Shown here: piece after piece, positions 45,967 through 54,444 of the stretch
Layout of the letters: every line of letters begins with the position of its first letter
How positions within the stretch are numbered: position 1 is the stretch's first letter
Source: Paenibacillus sp. Root444D2
GTDB lineage: Bacteria > Bacillota > Bacilli > Paenibacillales > NBRC-103111
Direction of reading: 5' to 3'
Assembly: GCF_001426375.1 (NCBI RefSeq)
Contig: NZ_LMEO01000022.1
Span: 1 to 64,000 of the forward strand
DNA length: 64,000 nt
Translations under genes and position numbers: made by a program
Notes under the pieces: model-generated
Seen by the model: the letters and a program-made list of their open reading frames with translations, nothing else
What the model was told of the DNA's origin: nothing
Database searches by the model: none

Positions 45967-46506
45967 TTACAAATGACGGCCTGAAATGAATCTATCTTTC
46001 CAGTAGCCCGTATTCATATCACGAATTACTACACCGGAGCTGGTCGTGTTGCTAATAAACTTACCATTTCCTATATAGATGCCAACATGATTAATGCGTC
46101 CCGGTCTGCTAACACTAAACAGGACGAGATCACCTTTTTGTAATTTCGATTTACTCCTAACAGGAGTTCCTACTTTCGCTTGCGCGCTAGAACCCCAAGG
46201 GATTGTAATGCCATTCTTCTTAAATACCATTTGCGTAAAAGCAGAGCAGTCTAAGATTAAACGATTCGTATCTCTTACACCAAATCTGTAACGAACTTTA
46301 CCAATATAAGATTGTGCAGTACGTATAATGCTGTTAGCTTTGCTCGTACTCGTTGCGCTTGCGCTGTATGTTGCTGTTGACGCGGCGTCTGTTGCTGCAT
46401 GAGCGGACTGCGGGCTAAGGAACATCGTTCCTGAAGTTAACAAGGAAAGGCTTAAGCTTATCCCCACTAACGATTTGCTAAGGCGGTTGTTTTTCACTAC
46501 TAGCAT
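45967..46506 (-). CDS. Secreted NlpC/P60 endopeptidase
   Basis: 179 residues. Signal peptide about 1-37 (ending SAHA), a Ser/Thr-rich spacer, then NlpC/P60 with catalytic Cys in LDCSAFTQMVF and His in INHVGIYIGNGKFI. A minimal peptidoglycan hydrolase without an anchoring repeat. GGAGGAAG precedes the ATG. The preceding 45840-45960 holds an imperfect AAGCCCT/AGGGCTT inverted repeat of unclear role. Confidence 0.92.
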   Translation of the reverse strand: MLVVKNNRLSKSLVGISLSLSLLTSGTMFLSPQSAHAATDAASTATYSASATSTSKANSIIRTAQSYIGKVRYRFGVRDTNRLILDCSAFTQMVFKKNGITIPWGSSAQAKVGTPVRSKSKLQKGDLVLFSVSRPGRINHVGIYIGNGKFISNTTSSGVVIRDMNTGYWKDRFISGRHL

Positions 46507-46669
46507 GATTGGACTTCCTCCTTCATGGATCGTGTTGTGACGGGCTTGTTTGACCCTGATTCCACCTTACCACACTACGATCATCCAGCATTTACCTGAA
46601 AAGGGAGAAAGACGCGCCACGACTAGCAAAAACCGCCATTCTTAGAATTCCATGAGAATTTGATGAAAA

Positions 46670-47866
46670 TTATTCCCTTGACACATATTTATCCGGTTTA
46701 TCACCCGTGTTCTCCTGGCGATATTCCGAAGGGGTTACGCCGTACTTTTTGCGGAAAACTTGCGAAAAGTGGCGAATATCATGGTACCCGATACGTTCAG
46801 CCACATCAGCGAGCTTGAGCTTGGGATTCATCAGCAGCTGCTTCGCCTGCTCCAAACGCAGGTGAATAACATACTCCTTGAAGCCTTGACCCGTCTTTTG
46901 CTTAAAAAGCTGGCTAAAGTAGACAGAATTCAGGTAGACGATCGAGGCTACCTTCTCTAGCGATAGATCGGCATGGTAGTGCGTGCGGATATATTGCAGG
47001 GCCACCTCTATGGAGCGATCGCTGCCGCTGGCATGGTGCTCGTAGACCTGCGTCGTAGACGCTTGCCTCATGCGCTGTACTTCTGCCGGCACCGCCTGGA
47101 AGCAGTCGATCAGCTCGGAGCTCATCATCTGAAAGGGCACCTTCAAATATTTCACGAGATGGCTGCGCAGCTCATCCACCAGCAGGGTCAGGCTGCTGCC
47201 TTCCGGCAGTGTGACCAATCCTAGCAGGCTTTTGCTGTCGTGCACCGTCACGAAGCCCTTACCATAGCGCTCGATAAGCTCGAGCAGGACGTTCTCGATA
47301 ATGAAATTTTCGAGGAAGACGGGCTTGTCGGTCTCCATTTTAACCATGATGAGATGAAAATAAGGGTGCTGCTCCATGAAGGGTCCCATATCGATGCGAC
47401 CCGTGTCCAAACCCTGCGCAAAGCGCTGGAAGACGGCTTCCTGCAAGTATTTGCGGTTGGCCTTCAGCAACTCAGCCTCTTCGATCAGCTCCGTGTCACG
47501 CGTAACTTCTTCGCTAAGCTTGCCGATCATTTCAATCAAAACCTCTTTGCCGATCGGCTTAAGCAAATAGTCCTTCGCCCCTAGCCGCACTGCCTCCTGG
47601 GCGTAGGCAAACTCCGAATAGGCCGAAATGACAACCCATTTCACATGGGGATGCCGGCTTCGAGACATATTCATAAGCTCTAGACCGGTCATGCCCGGCA
47701 TCAGAATGTCTGTCAGAACGATGTGAATCGGATGGCTCCGCAGCAGCGTGATGGCTTGCTCCGCATTCGCAGCCAGATGAACCCGATGCTCGGGGAAACG
47801 GTTCTGCAGCGTACGCTGTATGCCCTCTCGTATGACTGTTTCATCATCTACGATGAGAATGTCCAT
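46670..47866 (-). CDS. YesN-type response regulator, AraC family
   Basis: 398 residues: receiver (DILIVDDE, IVLTDILMPG, LLKPIG) and C-terminal AraC HTH (SLEKVASIVYLNSVYFSQLF; DVAERIGYHDIRHFSQVFRK). It begins 3 nt after the kinase stop. Together they should control the binding protein and permeases encoded at 49801-53037. Confidence 0.93.
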   Translation of the reverse strand: MDILIVDDETVIREGIQRTLQNRFPEHRVHLAANAEQAITLLRSHPIHIVLTDILMPGMTGLELMNMSRSRHPHVKWVVISAYSEFAYAQEAVRLGAKDYLLKPIGKEVLIEMIGKLSEEVTRDTELIEEAELLKANRKYLQEAVFQRFAQGLDTGRIDMGPFMEQHPYFHLIMVKMETDKPVFLENFIIENVLLELIERYGKGFVTVHDSKSLLGLVTLPEGSSLTLLVDELRSHLVKYLKVPFQMMSSELIDCFQAVPAEVQRMRQASTTQVYEHHASGSDRSIEVALQYIRTHYHADLSLEKVASIVYLNSVYFSQLFKQKTGQGFKEYVIHLRLEQAKQLLMNPKLKLADVAERIGYHDIRHFSQVFRKKYGVTPSEYRQENTGDKPDKYVSRE

Positions 47867-47869
47867 GGT

Positions 47870-49717
47870 TTACATTCCTTTCCGAGGAAGCGGCATCGCG
47901 ATGATGACCGTTGTTCCTTCTCCTTGTTCACTATGAATACGGAGCCCGTAGGCATCTCCAAACATTAACTTTATGCGGCGGTGAACATTGGTGAGTCCAA
48001 TACCCCGCCTAGTTTTCACAGAAGGTCTTGCCGCTTGGACGTAGCTTTGCGCTATAGTTTGCTCCATTTTCATTGAAGCCACCACGCCACTTCCCTCCGT
48101 TGTATCTGCGCGCAGCATTTCCTGCATTTCCTCTAAGGTGCTCTCCGGGATGCCGACCCCGTTATCCTTAATAATGATATGAAGCTCTTGCTCATGAACC
48201 TCCGTAAATACACGGAGATTGCCCGGCTCTCGGGAAGGCTCCAGCCCATATTTAACGGCGTTCTCGATGATTGGCTGCAGGGTCATTTTCGGTAGACTGA
48301 CATCAAGAACTTCTGGGTCTATTTGTATGTCTGTACTAACCCTACCCTCTAAACGGCTTTCGATAATCGTGATGTAATGCCGCATTTGGTCTAGCTCCTG
48401 CCGCAGTGTCGTCTTAGACGCTTCCTGCCAGTCGCTGCTGTATCGAAACATATGAGACAGGGCTAGGATCACCTTGCCCAATCGATCGTTCTCACGCTCA
48501 TCCAGCATCCAGTAAATCATATCCAAGGTGTTATAAAGGAAATGAGGGTTGACCTGCGATTGAAGCGCCTGCAGCTCCGCATTCTTCTCACTCATGGAAG
48601 AGAGTGTAATGCGCTCGATAAGCTCATCCATCCGATTCACCATTCGGTTAAACGATGAAACCAACGAATTAATTTCCTCAAATGACTTCACCGTCACCGA
48701 TCCTTTAAAATTCCCCATCTCCACTTGCTTCATCTCGCGGATGAGGAGCTTGAGCGGTGATGCGATGTTGCGGGATATGAGACTTGCCAAAGCAGTTGAC
48801 AAAATAACGAGTACAACAATAACCACGTACAAATATTCTCTCGTCTTCACGACCTCGGCGTTGATATCACCTTTTGGAGTTAAACCAAGCACAGTCCAAT
48901 CTGACATCTTCGCTTTCGCGGCAACGAGGAGATGATCCGTTCGATCATCAACGAGGATCTCATTCGTTTGAGGACGCGGAAGCCCTCTGAAAGAAGGCGG
49001 AATGACCTTCTCTGCCGCAGTAGAAGCGATCATCCGATCTTCCCGGTCAACAATGTACACCTGACTGTTTGGACTGATGGTGACGTTCGAAAGAGCAGCA
49101 AGAATCGGCTGCGGATTCGTTTCAATGAGCATAACGCCTATCACCCGGTGGTCTGTTAAATCGTACAGCTTGCGCCCGAATATGAATAACGGATCCTTCT
49201 GAAACTGATTGATGACAGAGCCTTGGAAAAGGCCAAGCCATACCATTTCTCCCGAGGAGTCCTGCAGCTTCCGGTACCACTCCGAGGATGGATAATTCGT
49301 GTCCATAACACTATGGAATCCTCGTTCGTAATTATAGTTTTTGCCGGCGTTCGTAATCACATGAATTCCGACAATATCATCGCGCGAGTAATAGATAGCC
49401 CCTAAGATATTGGTAATCGTGCGCTCATTAATAATGCTAATCGCTTCATCCTTATTGGTGTCGCGATCTTGGATTAATCTGAGCAGCTCAAAATTGCTAT
49501 TCAGAGACTTCGTAATACTGTCATAGCCTTGCAGCAGCAAATCAAATAAACCTACCGTTTGAGAAATATTTTTCTCCGCCAAATCACTAATTTTACTATG
49601 GATGATATCCGTCGTCTTCTTATAATAGAGGACGCTTCCCAAAAGAACGAGGACTAACATACAGGAGATAAAGAGAAGAAATAGCCGGTTATGAATGGAG
49701 TGTAAGCCTCGTGTCAC
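47870..49717 (-). CDS. YesM-type sensor histidine kinase
   Basis: 615 residues. TM1 (about 11-30), Cache-like sensor region, TM2 (about 300-320), HAMP, VNPHFLYNTLDMIYW (phospho-His), IENAVKYG, DNGVG and GIGLTNVHRR. GTG start, with AAAGGAG about 11 nt upstream. Confidence 0.92.
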   Translation of the reverse strand: MTRGLHSIHNRLFLLFISCMLVLVLLGSVLYYKKTTDIIHSKISDLAEKNISQTVGLFDLLLQGYDSITKSLNSNFELLRLIQDRDTNKDEAISIINERTITNILGAIYYSRDDIVGIHVITNAGKNYNYERGFHSVMDTNYPSSEWYRKLQDSSGEMVWLGLFQGSVINQFQKDPLFIFGRKLYDLTDHRVIGVMLIETNPQPILAALSNVTISPNSQVYIVDREDRMIASTAAEKVIPPSFRGLPRPQTNEILVDDRTDHLLVAAKAKMSDWTVLGLTPKGDINAEVVKTREYLYVVIVVLVILSTALASLISRNIASPLKLLIREMKQVEMGNFKGSVTVKSFEEINSLVSSFNRMVNRMDELIERITLSSMSEKNAELQALQSQVNPHFLYNTLDMIYWMLDERENDRLGKVILALSHMFRYSSDWQEASKTTLRQELDQMRHYITIIESRLEGRVSTDIQIDPEVLDVSLPKMTLQPIIENAVKYGLEPSREPGNLRVFTEVHEQELHIIIKDNGVGIPESTLEEMQEMLRADTTEGSGVVASMKMEQTIAQSYVQAARPSVKTRRGIGLTNVHRRIKLMFGDAYGLRIHSEQGEGTTVIIAMPLPRKGM

Positions 49718-49800
49718 TGGTTGTCGGTCTCCTTTCGTTATACGCTACTTCCTATTTTATCATAGGCACCCCAAGAAACAGCAAAAAGAGAGGGGTGAAA

Positions 49801-50682
49801 TTAACCCTTCACCGCTCCCGCTACCATACCTTTTGTAATTTTATCTGCTAACAAGAAATAGATGAGAATGACCGGCAGCGCGCCCAGTACAAGGAAGGCA
49901 CCGATTGCTCCGTAATTGACCGAATATTGACTGACGAAGCTGTTCACCCCGAAAGGCAGCGTCTTCAGCCGCTCCGACGAAATGAAAGTCGCCGCGAGAA
50001 TGTATTCGTTCCAAATACTAATGAAAGTTAAAATACAGACTGTCATCATTGGAGGAATGGAAATTGGTAAGATGATACTGCGGAAGATCCGGAAAACCCC
50101 CGCGCCATCCATAACAGCGGATTCCTCAATCTCACTCGGAATGGATTTCATAAATCCACTGAGGATAAAGACCGCAATCGGCGTCTGGAACGCTATATAA
50201 GGAAGAATGATTGAAATATGCGTGTTCAGTGCGTGTAGATTTTTGAAAATAATCATGAGCGGCAACAGCGTGGCCTGCAGCGGTACCATCATTCCGATGA
50301 GGAAGATGACCATCACGACCTGACCGTATTTCCAACGGAATCGGGCGATGGCAAACGAGGTAAGAGAACTGAGCAGCAGGACGCTCACCATCGTAACCGA
50401 AGTGACGAATAGGCTGTTTTTCAAATATTGAAAATAGTGTCCGGCCTTGATCGCATCCGTGAAATTCTTCCATTGAAGCGTATGAGGAAGAGCGAAAAAT
50501 TGGCCCGACAGGATTTCTTCATTGCTTTTTAATGAGTAAATAGCCAGCCAGAGCAGCGGATATACTTGCGTAACCACGAGTAGGGAAAGAAAGGCGATCA
50601 CGATAATTTTGACGATAGAGAGGCGTTTGCGTCTCCGAATGGTTACAGGCTTAGCCGAAGCTATTTCCCGTGCGGTCTGCAT
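49801..50682 (-). CDS. Sugar ABC transporter permease (MalG type)
   Basis: About 293 residues, six membrane helices, EAA loop EESAVMDGAGVFRIFRSIILP, ending in the usual KGMVAGAVKG tail. Start 50682 is chosen for AAGGAGGGG about 8 nt upstream. Last gene of the transporter operon. Confidence 0.92.
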   Translation of the reverse strand: MQTAREIASAKPVTIRRRKRLSIVKIIVIAFLSLLVVTQVYPLLWLAIYSLKSNEEILSGQFFALPHTLQWKNFTDAIKAGHYFQYLKNSLFVTSVTMVSVLLLSSLTSFAIARFRWKYGQVVMVIFLIGMMVPLQATLLPLMIIFKNLHALNTHISIILPYIAFQTPIAVFILSGFMKSIPSEIEESAVMDGAGVFRIFRSIILPISIPPMMTVCILTFISIWNEYILAATFISSERLKTLPFGVNSFVSQYSVNYGAIGAFLVLGALPVILIYFLLADKITKGMVAGAVKG

Positions 50683-50699
50683 GGTAACACTCCCCTCCT

Positions 50700-51590
50700 T
50701 CATGAAAATCTTCTCTCTAGTCGGTTGAATACCGCATTAATAACGACCGTTGCGATCAAACACATACCGACCAAGAAAGCCGCAATCGCGCTTCCGTACC
50801 CATATTTCATGGAGAGGAACGACATGTTGTACATATGTGTGGAAATGACGTCTGTCGCGTGCGCCGGTCCCCCTGCGGTCATGACCATGACCATGTCGAA
50901 CGCTTGCAGCGAGCCGATAAAGGCGAGGACGATCGATATTTTAAAAATCGGAATATTCATAGGGAAAGTAATATGCCAGTCGGCTTTAAGCCCCTCAGCT
51001 CCGTCAATCCGGGCTGCCTCATAAATATCAGCAGGGATGTTCTGAATACCGGTAAACTGGATCAGCGTATGGTAACCCAAGTACTGCCATAGGGCTACAA
51101 AATAGAGAGAATACATCGCAATCTTAGGATCTGTCAGCCACGACCTCGTCCAACCATGCAAATTCAACATATCGAGCACTTGATTGAGCATGCCCCCCAT
51201 CGCGGCGGGGTTATAAATGGTTTTCCACAATTGACCGATGATAACGACGGATAGAATAACGGGTAAAAAGTAACTCGAAACGAGAAAATTCGGTTTTTTG
51301 ATAAATCGGTTCAAGAGTATAGCTACACCTAAAGCGATCGGAATTTCTGCCATAGAAAATACAGCAAACATCAATGTACGGCGAACAGACGGCCAGAACA
51401 CAGGGTCTGCGAATAGCAGCGTTTGAAAATTTTTGAGACCTACGAATGTCGAATCGCCAATTCCGTTCCAATCCAGCAATCCACTGTAAAGAGACACGAG
51501 AATCGGGACGAAAACGAGACTAACATAGATCAGCAAACACGGTAATACAAACATGGCAATTGTCCACTTGGAGACTCTTAACACATTCAC
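50700..51590 (-). CDS. Sugar ABC transporter permease (MalF type)
   Basis: About 296 residues, six membrane helices, EAA loop EAARIDGAEGLKADWHITFP. GTG start at 51590 with AAGGAGG about 8 nt upstream; the longer frame opens with a TTG at 51620. Pairs with the next permease. Confidence 0.9.
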   Translation of the reverse strand: MNVLRVSKWTIAMFVLPCLLIYVSLVFVPILVSLYSGLLDWNGIGDSTFVGLKNFQTLLFADPVFWPSVRRTLMFAVFSMAEIPIALGVAILLNRFIKKPNFLVSSYFLPVILSVVIIGQLWKTIYNPAAMGGMLNQVLDMLNLHGWTRSWLTDPKIAMYSLYFVALWQYLGYHTLIQFTGIQNIPADIYEAARIDGAEGLKADWHITFPMNIPIFKISIVLAFIGSLQAFDMVMVMTAGGPAHATDVISTHMYNMSFLSMKYGYGSAIAAFLVGMCLIATVVINAVFNRLERRFS

Positions 51591-51620
51591 TTGGCTCGCC
51601 TCCTTCCTGGTATAAACCAA

Positions 51621-51666
51621 TCGGAATTTACCTTCAGCCCATTGCGGCGCTCAAGATAAATTCCGA
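51621..51666 (-). terminator. Hairpin between binding-protein and permease genes
   Basis: Perfect 10-bp outer stem (51621-51630 with 51657-51666) plus an inner CTT-AGC/GCT-AAG stem, no T run. It probably protects the binding-protein mRNA or lowers read-through, as in other binding-protein operons. Confidence 0.7.
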
Positions 51667-51684
51667 CTCGGCTGCTAATTCATC

Positions 51685-53037
51685 TTATTTTTTATTCGTT
51701 TCGTAAGCGGTTTGGTGTTCTTTGCCCACTTCAGCAGGATCTTTCTTCTGTACGAAAAGGTTTTGGATGCTTGTTAAGTGTCCTTGCGCTGTTCCTGGGT
51801 TCATCGTATTGTCGAACGCAAGATCGCCGCCTTTTACTTGTTTGAACAAGCCAAGCACTTCCATCGCCATATCCGAGTAACCAGCGGCTTTGAAGTCGCC
51901 ATCTACTTTTTGTGCGATACCTACAGCACCTTTTACAGCGAAAGCTTCTTTAGGGAAGTTCAACATGAAGTAGTTCAAGAAATCCTTGGTTTCTTTCAAA
52001 TGTTTGCTGTTTGCAGAAATAGCGAACGCGCTTCCTGGCGCAAGCATGAACTCGTCTGGATTCCCTTTACCTTTAACCGTTGGGAATTTGAATACGCCAA
52101 CTTTACCATTAACGGAAGAGGTTTCGATTCCGCCTGTTGCCCAGCTGCCCATGAAGTACATAGCGGCTTTGCCGGTTTTGAACAAGTTTTCACCTGCGTT
52201 GTAGTCAAAAGATGTTGCGCCCTCTTGGAAAGCGCCAGCTTGAACCAGGTCTTGGAAGCTGCTTACTGCCTCTGTGAATGCCGGATCAGCAAACGTCTTT
52301 TTGCCATCAACGACAGATTGCAGGAAGCCAGGACCGCCATTTGTGCGAAGCAGTACGTTCATGAACAAGAAGGAACCAGTCCAGGAATCTTTTTCACCGA
52401 TCGCCATTGGCTGAATGCCTTTGCCTTTCAGTGTTTTTACCGTTGCAACCATTTCTTCGAACGTCTTCGGCACTTCAACGCCAGCTTGCTTGAATAGATC
52501 TTTATTGTAGTAAACAACAGCAATGTTGTTACCGTCAGGCAGTGCGTAGATGTTGTTGTTGAACGTGTACCAGTTCAGAATACCTTCTTGGAACGTCCCT
52601 TTTAATCCGTTTTGATCCACCATGTCGTTCAGTGGCGCGAACAGGCCAGCATCGACGAAAGGCTTCATTTGCGCTGCCGGATTCACGATCGTGATGTCGG
52701 GAACCTCTTTGGAAGCGGCTTGTGTTTTGAGCTTCAGCTTTTGTTGATCTGTGTTCAGGGAGTCAAGCTCGACTTTGATGTTCGGATTTTTCGTTTGGTA
52801 ATCGTTAACGATTTTCTTCAACATGCCGTTTTTTGGATCGGTTGGATCCGGATATATATTTTGGAACGTGATCGTGATGTTCTCCTGCTTTTTAGCTTGT
52901 GCTGTCGCAGTCGGTGCCTCGCTTGTTTTCGTATCTGTTGTACTGCCGGTTGTGCTTCCACCTGCACCGCATGCTGTTAAGCTGATAGTAAGCAAGCTAG
53001 CTGCAACGACGCTTAGTGCTTTATATTTAGTTACCAA
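51685..53037 (-). CDS. Sugar ABC transporter solute-binding lipoprotein
   Basis: 450 residues, TTG start with GAGGGGG upstream. Lipoprotein signal with lipobox LTAC (Cys near 23), a Thr/Ser linker, then a family 1 binding-protein fold (ITITFQNIYPDPTDPKNGML). First gene of the binding protein-permease-permease operon. Confidence 0.92.
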   Translation of the reverse strand: MVTKYKALSVVAASLLTISLTACGAGGSTTGSTTDTKTSEAPTATAQAKKQENITITFQNIYPDPTDPKNGMLKKIVNDYQTKNPNIKVELDSLNTDQQKLKLKTQAASKEVPDITIVNPAAQMKPFVDAGLFAPLNDMVDQNGLKGTFQEGILNWYTFNNNIYALPDGNNIAVVYYNKDLFKQAGVEVPKTFEEMVATVKTLKGKGIQPMAIGEKDSWTGSFLFMNVLLRTNGGPGFLQSVVDGKKTFADPAFTEAVSSFQDLVQAGAFQEGATSFDYNAGENLFKTGKAAMYFMGSWATGGIETSSVNGKVGVFKFPTVKGKGNPDEFMLAPGSAFAISANSKHLKETKDFLNYFMLNFPKEAFAVKGAVGIAQKVDGDFKAAGYSDMAMEVLGLFKQVKGGDLAFDNTMNPGTAQGHLTSIQNLFVQKKDPAEVGKEHQTAYETNKK

Positions 53038-53149
53038 TGTGAATCCCCCTCGTTTGTTGGTTGTTCTTGATGTCCTTATTATCGCTCGAATATGGCAACC
53101 CTTACAATGTGGGAACTATAGGTATGATGTTTGATTTTTATAGGTTTAT

Positions 53150-53560
53150 GTTGGAAGTGGGGGGAATGATGGGTGGGAGGACTGGTGGAGACTGGTGGAG
53201 TGACTAGTGGGATTGCTGGTGCGTGGTGGCAGATTGGTGGCTGGGGGAGTACTAATGGGATTGCTGGTGCGGTGGTGGCAAGTAGGAGTGACTAAAATGA
53301 GAATGCTTGTGGAGTGGCGGTAGGTTCGAGTGGCTGTTTAGATGCTGGAGTGGAGAAGGTAGATTGGAGTGACTAATGGTATTGCCGGTGTGGTGGCGGC
53401 AGATTGGTGGTTGGGGGGGATCGCTGGGGGCGGCGACAAGTTGGTGTAGCTGGGGGGATCGCTGAGGGGCGACAGGAGAGAAAGACTAATGAAATTGCTG
53501 GTAGAGTACTGGAATGGAGGCGTCAGGTTGGAGTGACGGAGTGGAATCTGCAGGCGGGAG
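53150..53560. repeat. G-rich degenerate minisatellite
   Basis: On the plus strand a unit like GAGTGACTAATGG-ATTGCTGGTG-GGTGGCAGATTGGTGG recurs imperfectly at roughly 55-60 bp or longer intervals, with many G runs. The strand is markedly purine/G-rich. No coding sense is visible; in-frame ORFs look like chance. Confidence 0.7.
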
Positions 53561-53568
53561 TGACCCAA

Positions 53569-53749
53569 GTTGTATTTTATACAACAATAATCTGGATAAA
53601 CCGCGTTTCTGCGGCGAATGTTGCAGAAAATACAACAATTTTACTTAAAAGAGCCCATTTCGGGTGAAATACGGTAAAGTTGTTGTACAAAGTACAACAC
53701 TTCTAGTAAAAAGAGATAATACCCAGGAAAATGTTGTACGCTGTACAAC
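53569..53749. repeat. Palindrome array 3 (GTTGYA-N5-TRCAAC), four copies
   Basis: Copies at 53569-53585, 53620-53636, 53682-53698 and 53733-53749, spaced 51, 62 and 51 bp: a symmetric arrangement. The 62-bp interval contains GAGCCCA, as does the 62-bp interval of array 2. Confidence 0.9.
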
Positions 53750-53924
53750 TTTCAGACATCAGCTTTTACTATTAGCTCCTTTATTTCGATAAAATGATCT
53801 AATTCTTCTAATACCAAAGCATTCAGTTGCTATTTCGAACCCTCGATTAATTCATTCGCCATCCTAAGCCAGCATGAGTTAGATGAATTTCGAACTCAGA
53901 AACTCTCATCTACCATCCATCACC

Positions 53925-54125
53925 ACTCGCCCTTCTCACTTCTCACTTCTCACTTCTCACTTCTCACTTCTCATTTTACCCTCACCTCTCACTTCTTATC
54001 TCCCTTCACTTATTTCTTATACCTTATTTCTTATTTCTTATTTCTTATTTCTTATTTCTTACCTCTTATCTCCTGTCTCCTATCTCTTATCTCTTATCTC
54101 TTATCTCCTATCTCCTATCCCCATC
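53925..54125. repeat. Pyrimidine heptamer microsatellite
   Basis: On the plus strand, runs of CACTTCT units (about 53935-53970) pass through CTTATTT units (about 54020-54060) to CTCTTAT and CTCCTAT units (about 54062-54115). All are 7-nt periods and almost pure C/T with scattered A. The ORF that crosses it encodes only a low-complexity Leu/Ser/Tyr string and is not a gene. Confidence 0.85.
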
Positions 54126-54361
54126 TCGATTACTTTCAGCTATCTCATCAATTTCAAATCCTCTAGTTACAACTCAAATCTTTCCCCTCTTTCGAACCCC
54201 TACCTATATCCGACTAACCTCTCCCTTGTCCGCTTACTCCACAAAAAACAAAAGATATCCTCCCTTCCAGCTGAATAGACACTTATTCACACTCCTAGAA
54301 CCTATAGCTACCCACACAATAACAATCGGTTTTCTATTTAAAAAAATAGCTGCCTAGTACA

Positions 54362-54414
54362 GCAAAAAAGATCAACCTCTCTCGCTAGTTCAGCGAATAA
54401 GAGGTCGATCTTTA
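54362..54414 (-). terminator. Terminator of the lyase operon
   Basis: AAAAGATC-ACCTCT pairs with AGAGGT-GATCTTT, with an inner CGC/GCG; the minus strand ends in a T run. Confidence 0.88.
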
Positions 54415-54444
54415 AAGATAAATGATGAGTGCAGCTTGTAAAAA

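Noticed and set aside
53569-53749. CRISPR array
   Set aside because: The repeats are 17-bp hyphenated palindromes with variable centres, the intervals share motifs, and there are no cas genes.
53883-54278. 131-codon plus-strand ORF over the pyrimidine tract
   Set aside because: It encodes a low-complexity Leu/Ser/Tyr string created by the heptamer repeat; no ribosome site and no family features.
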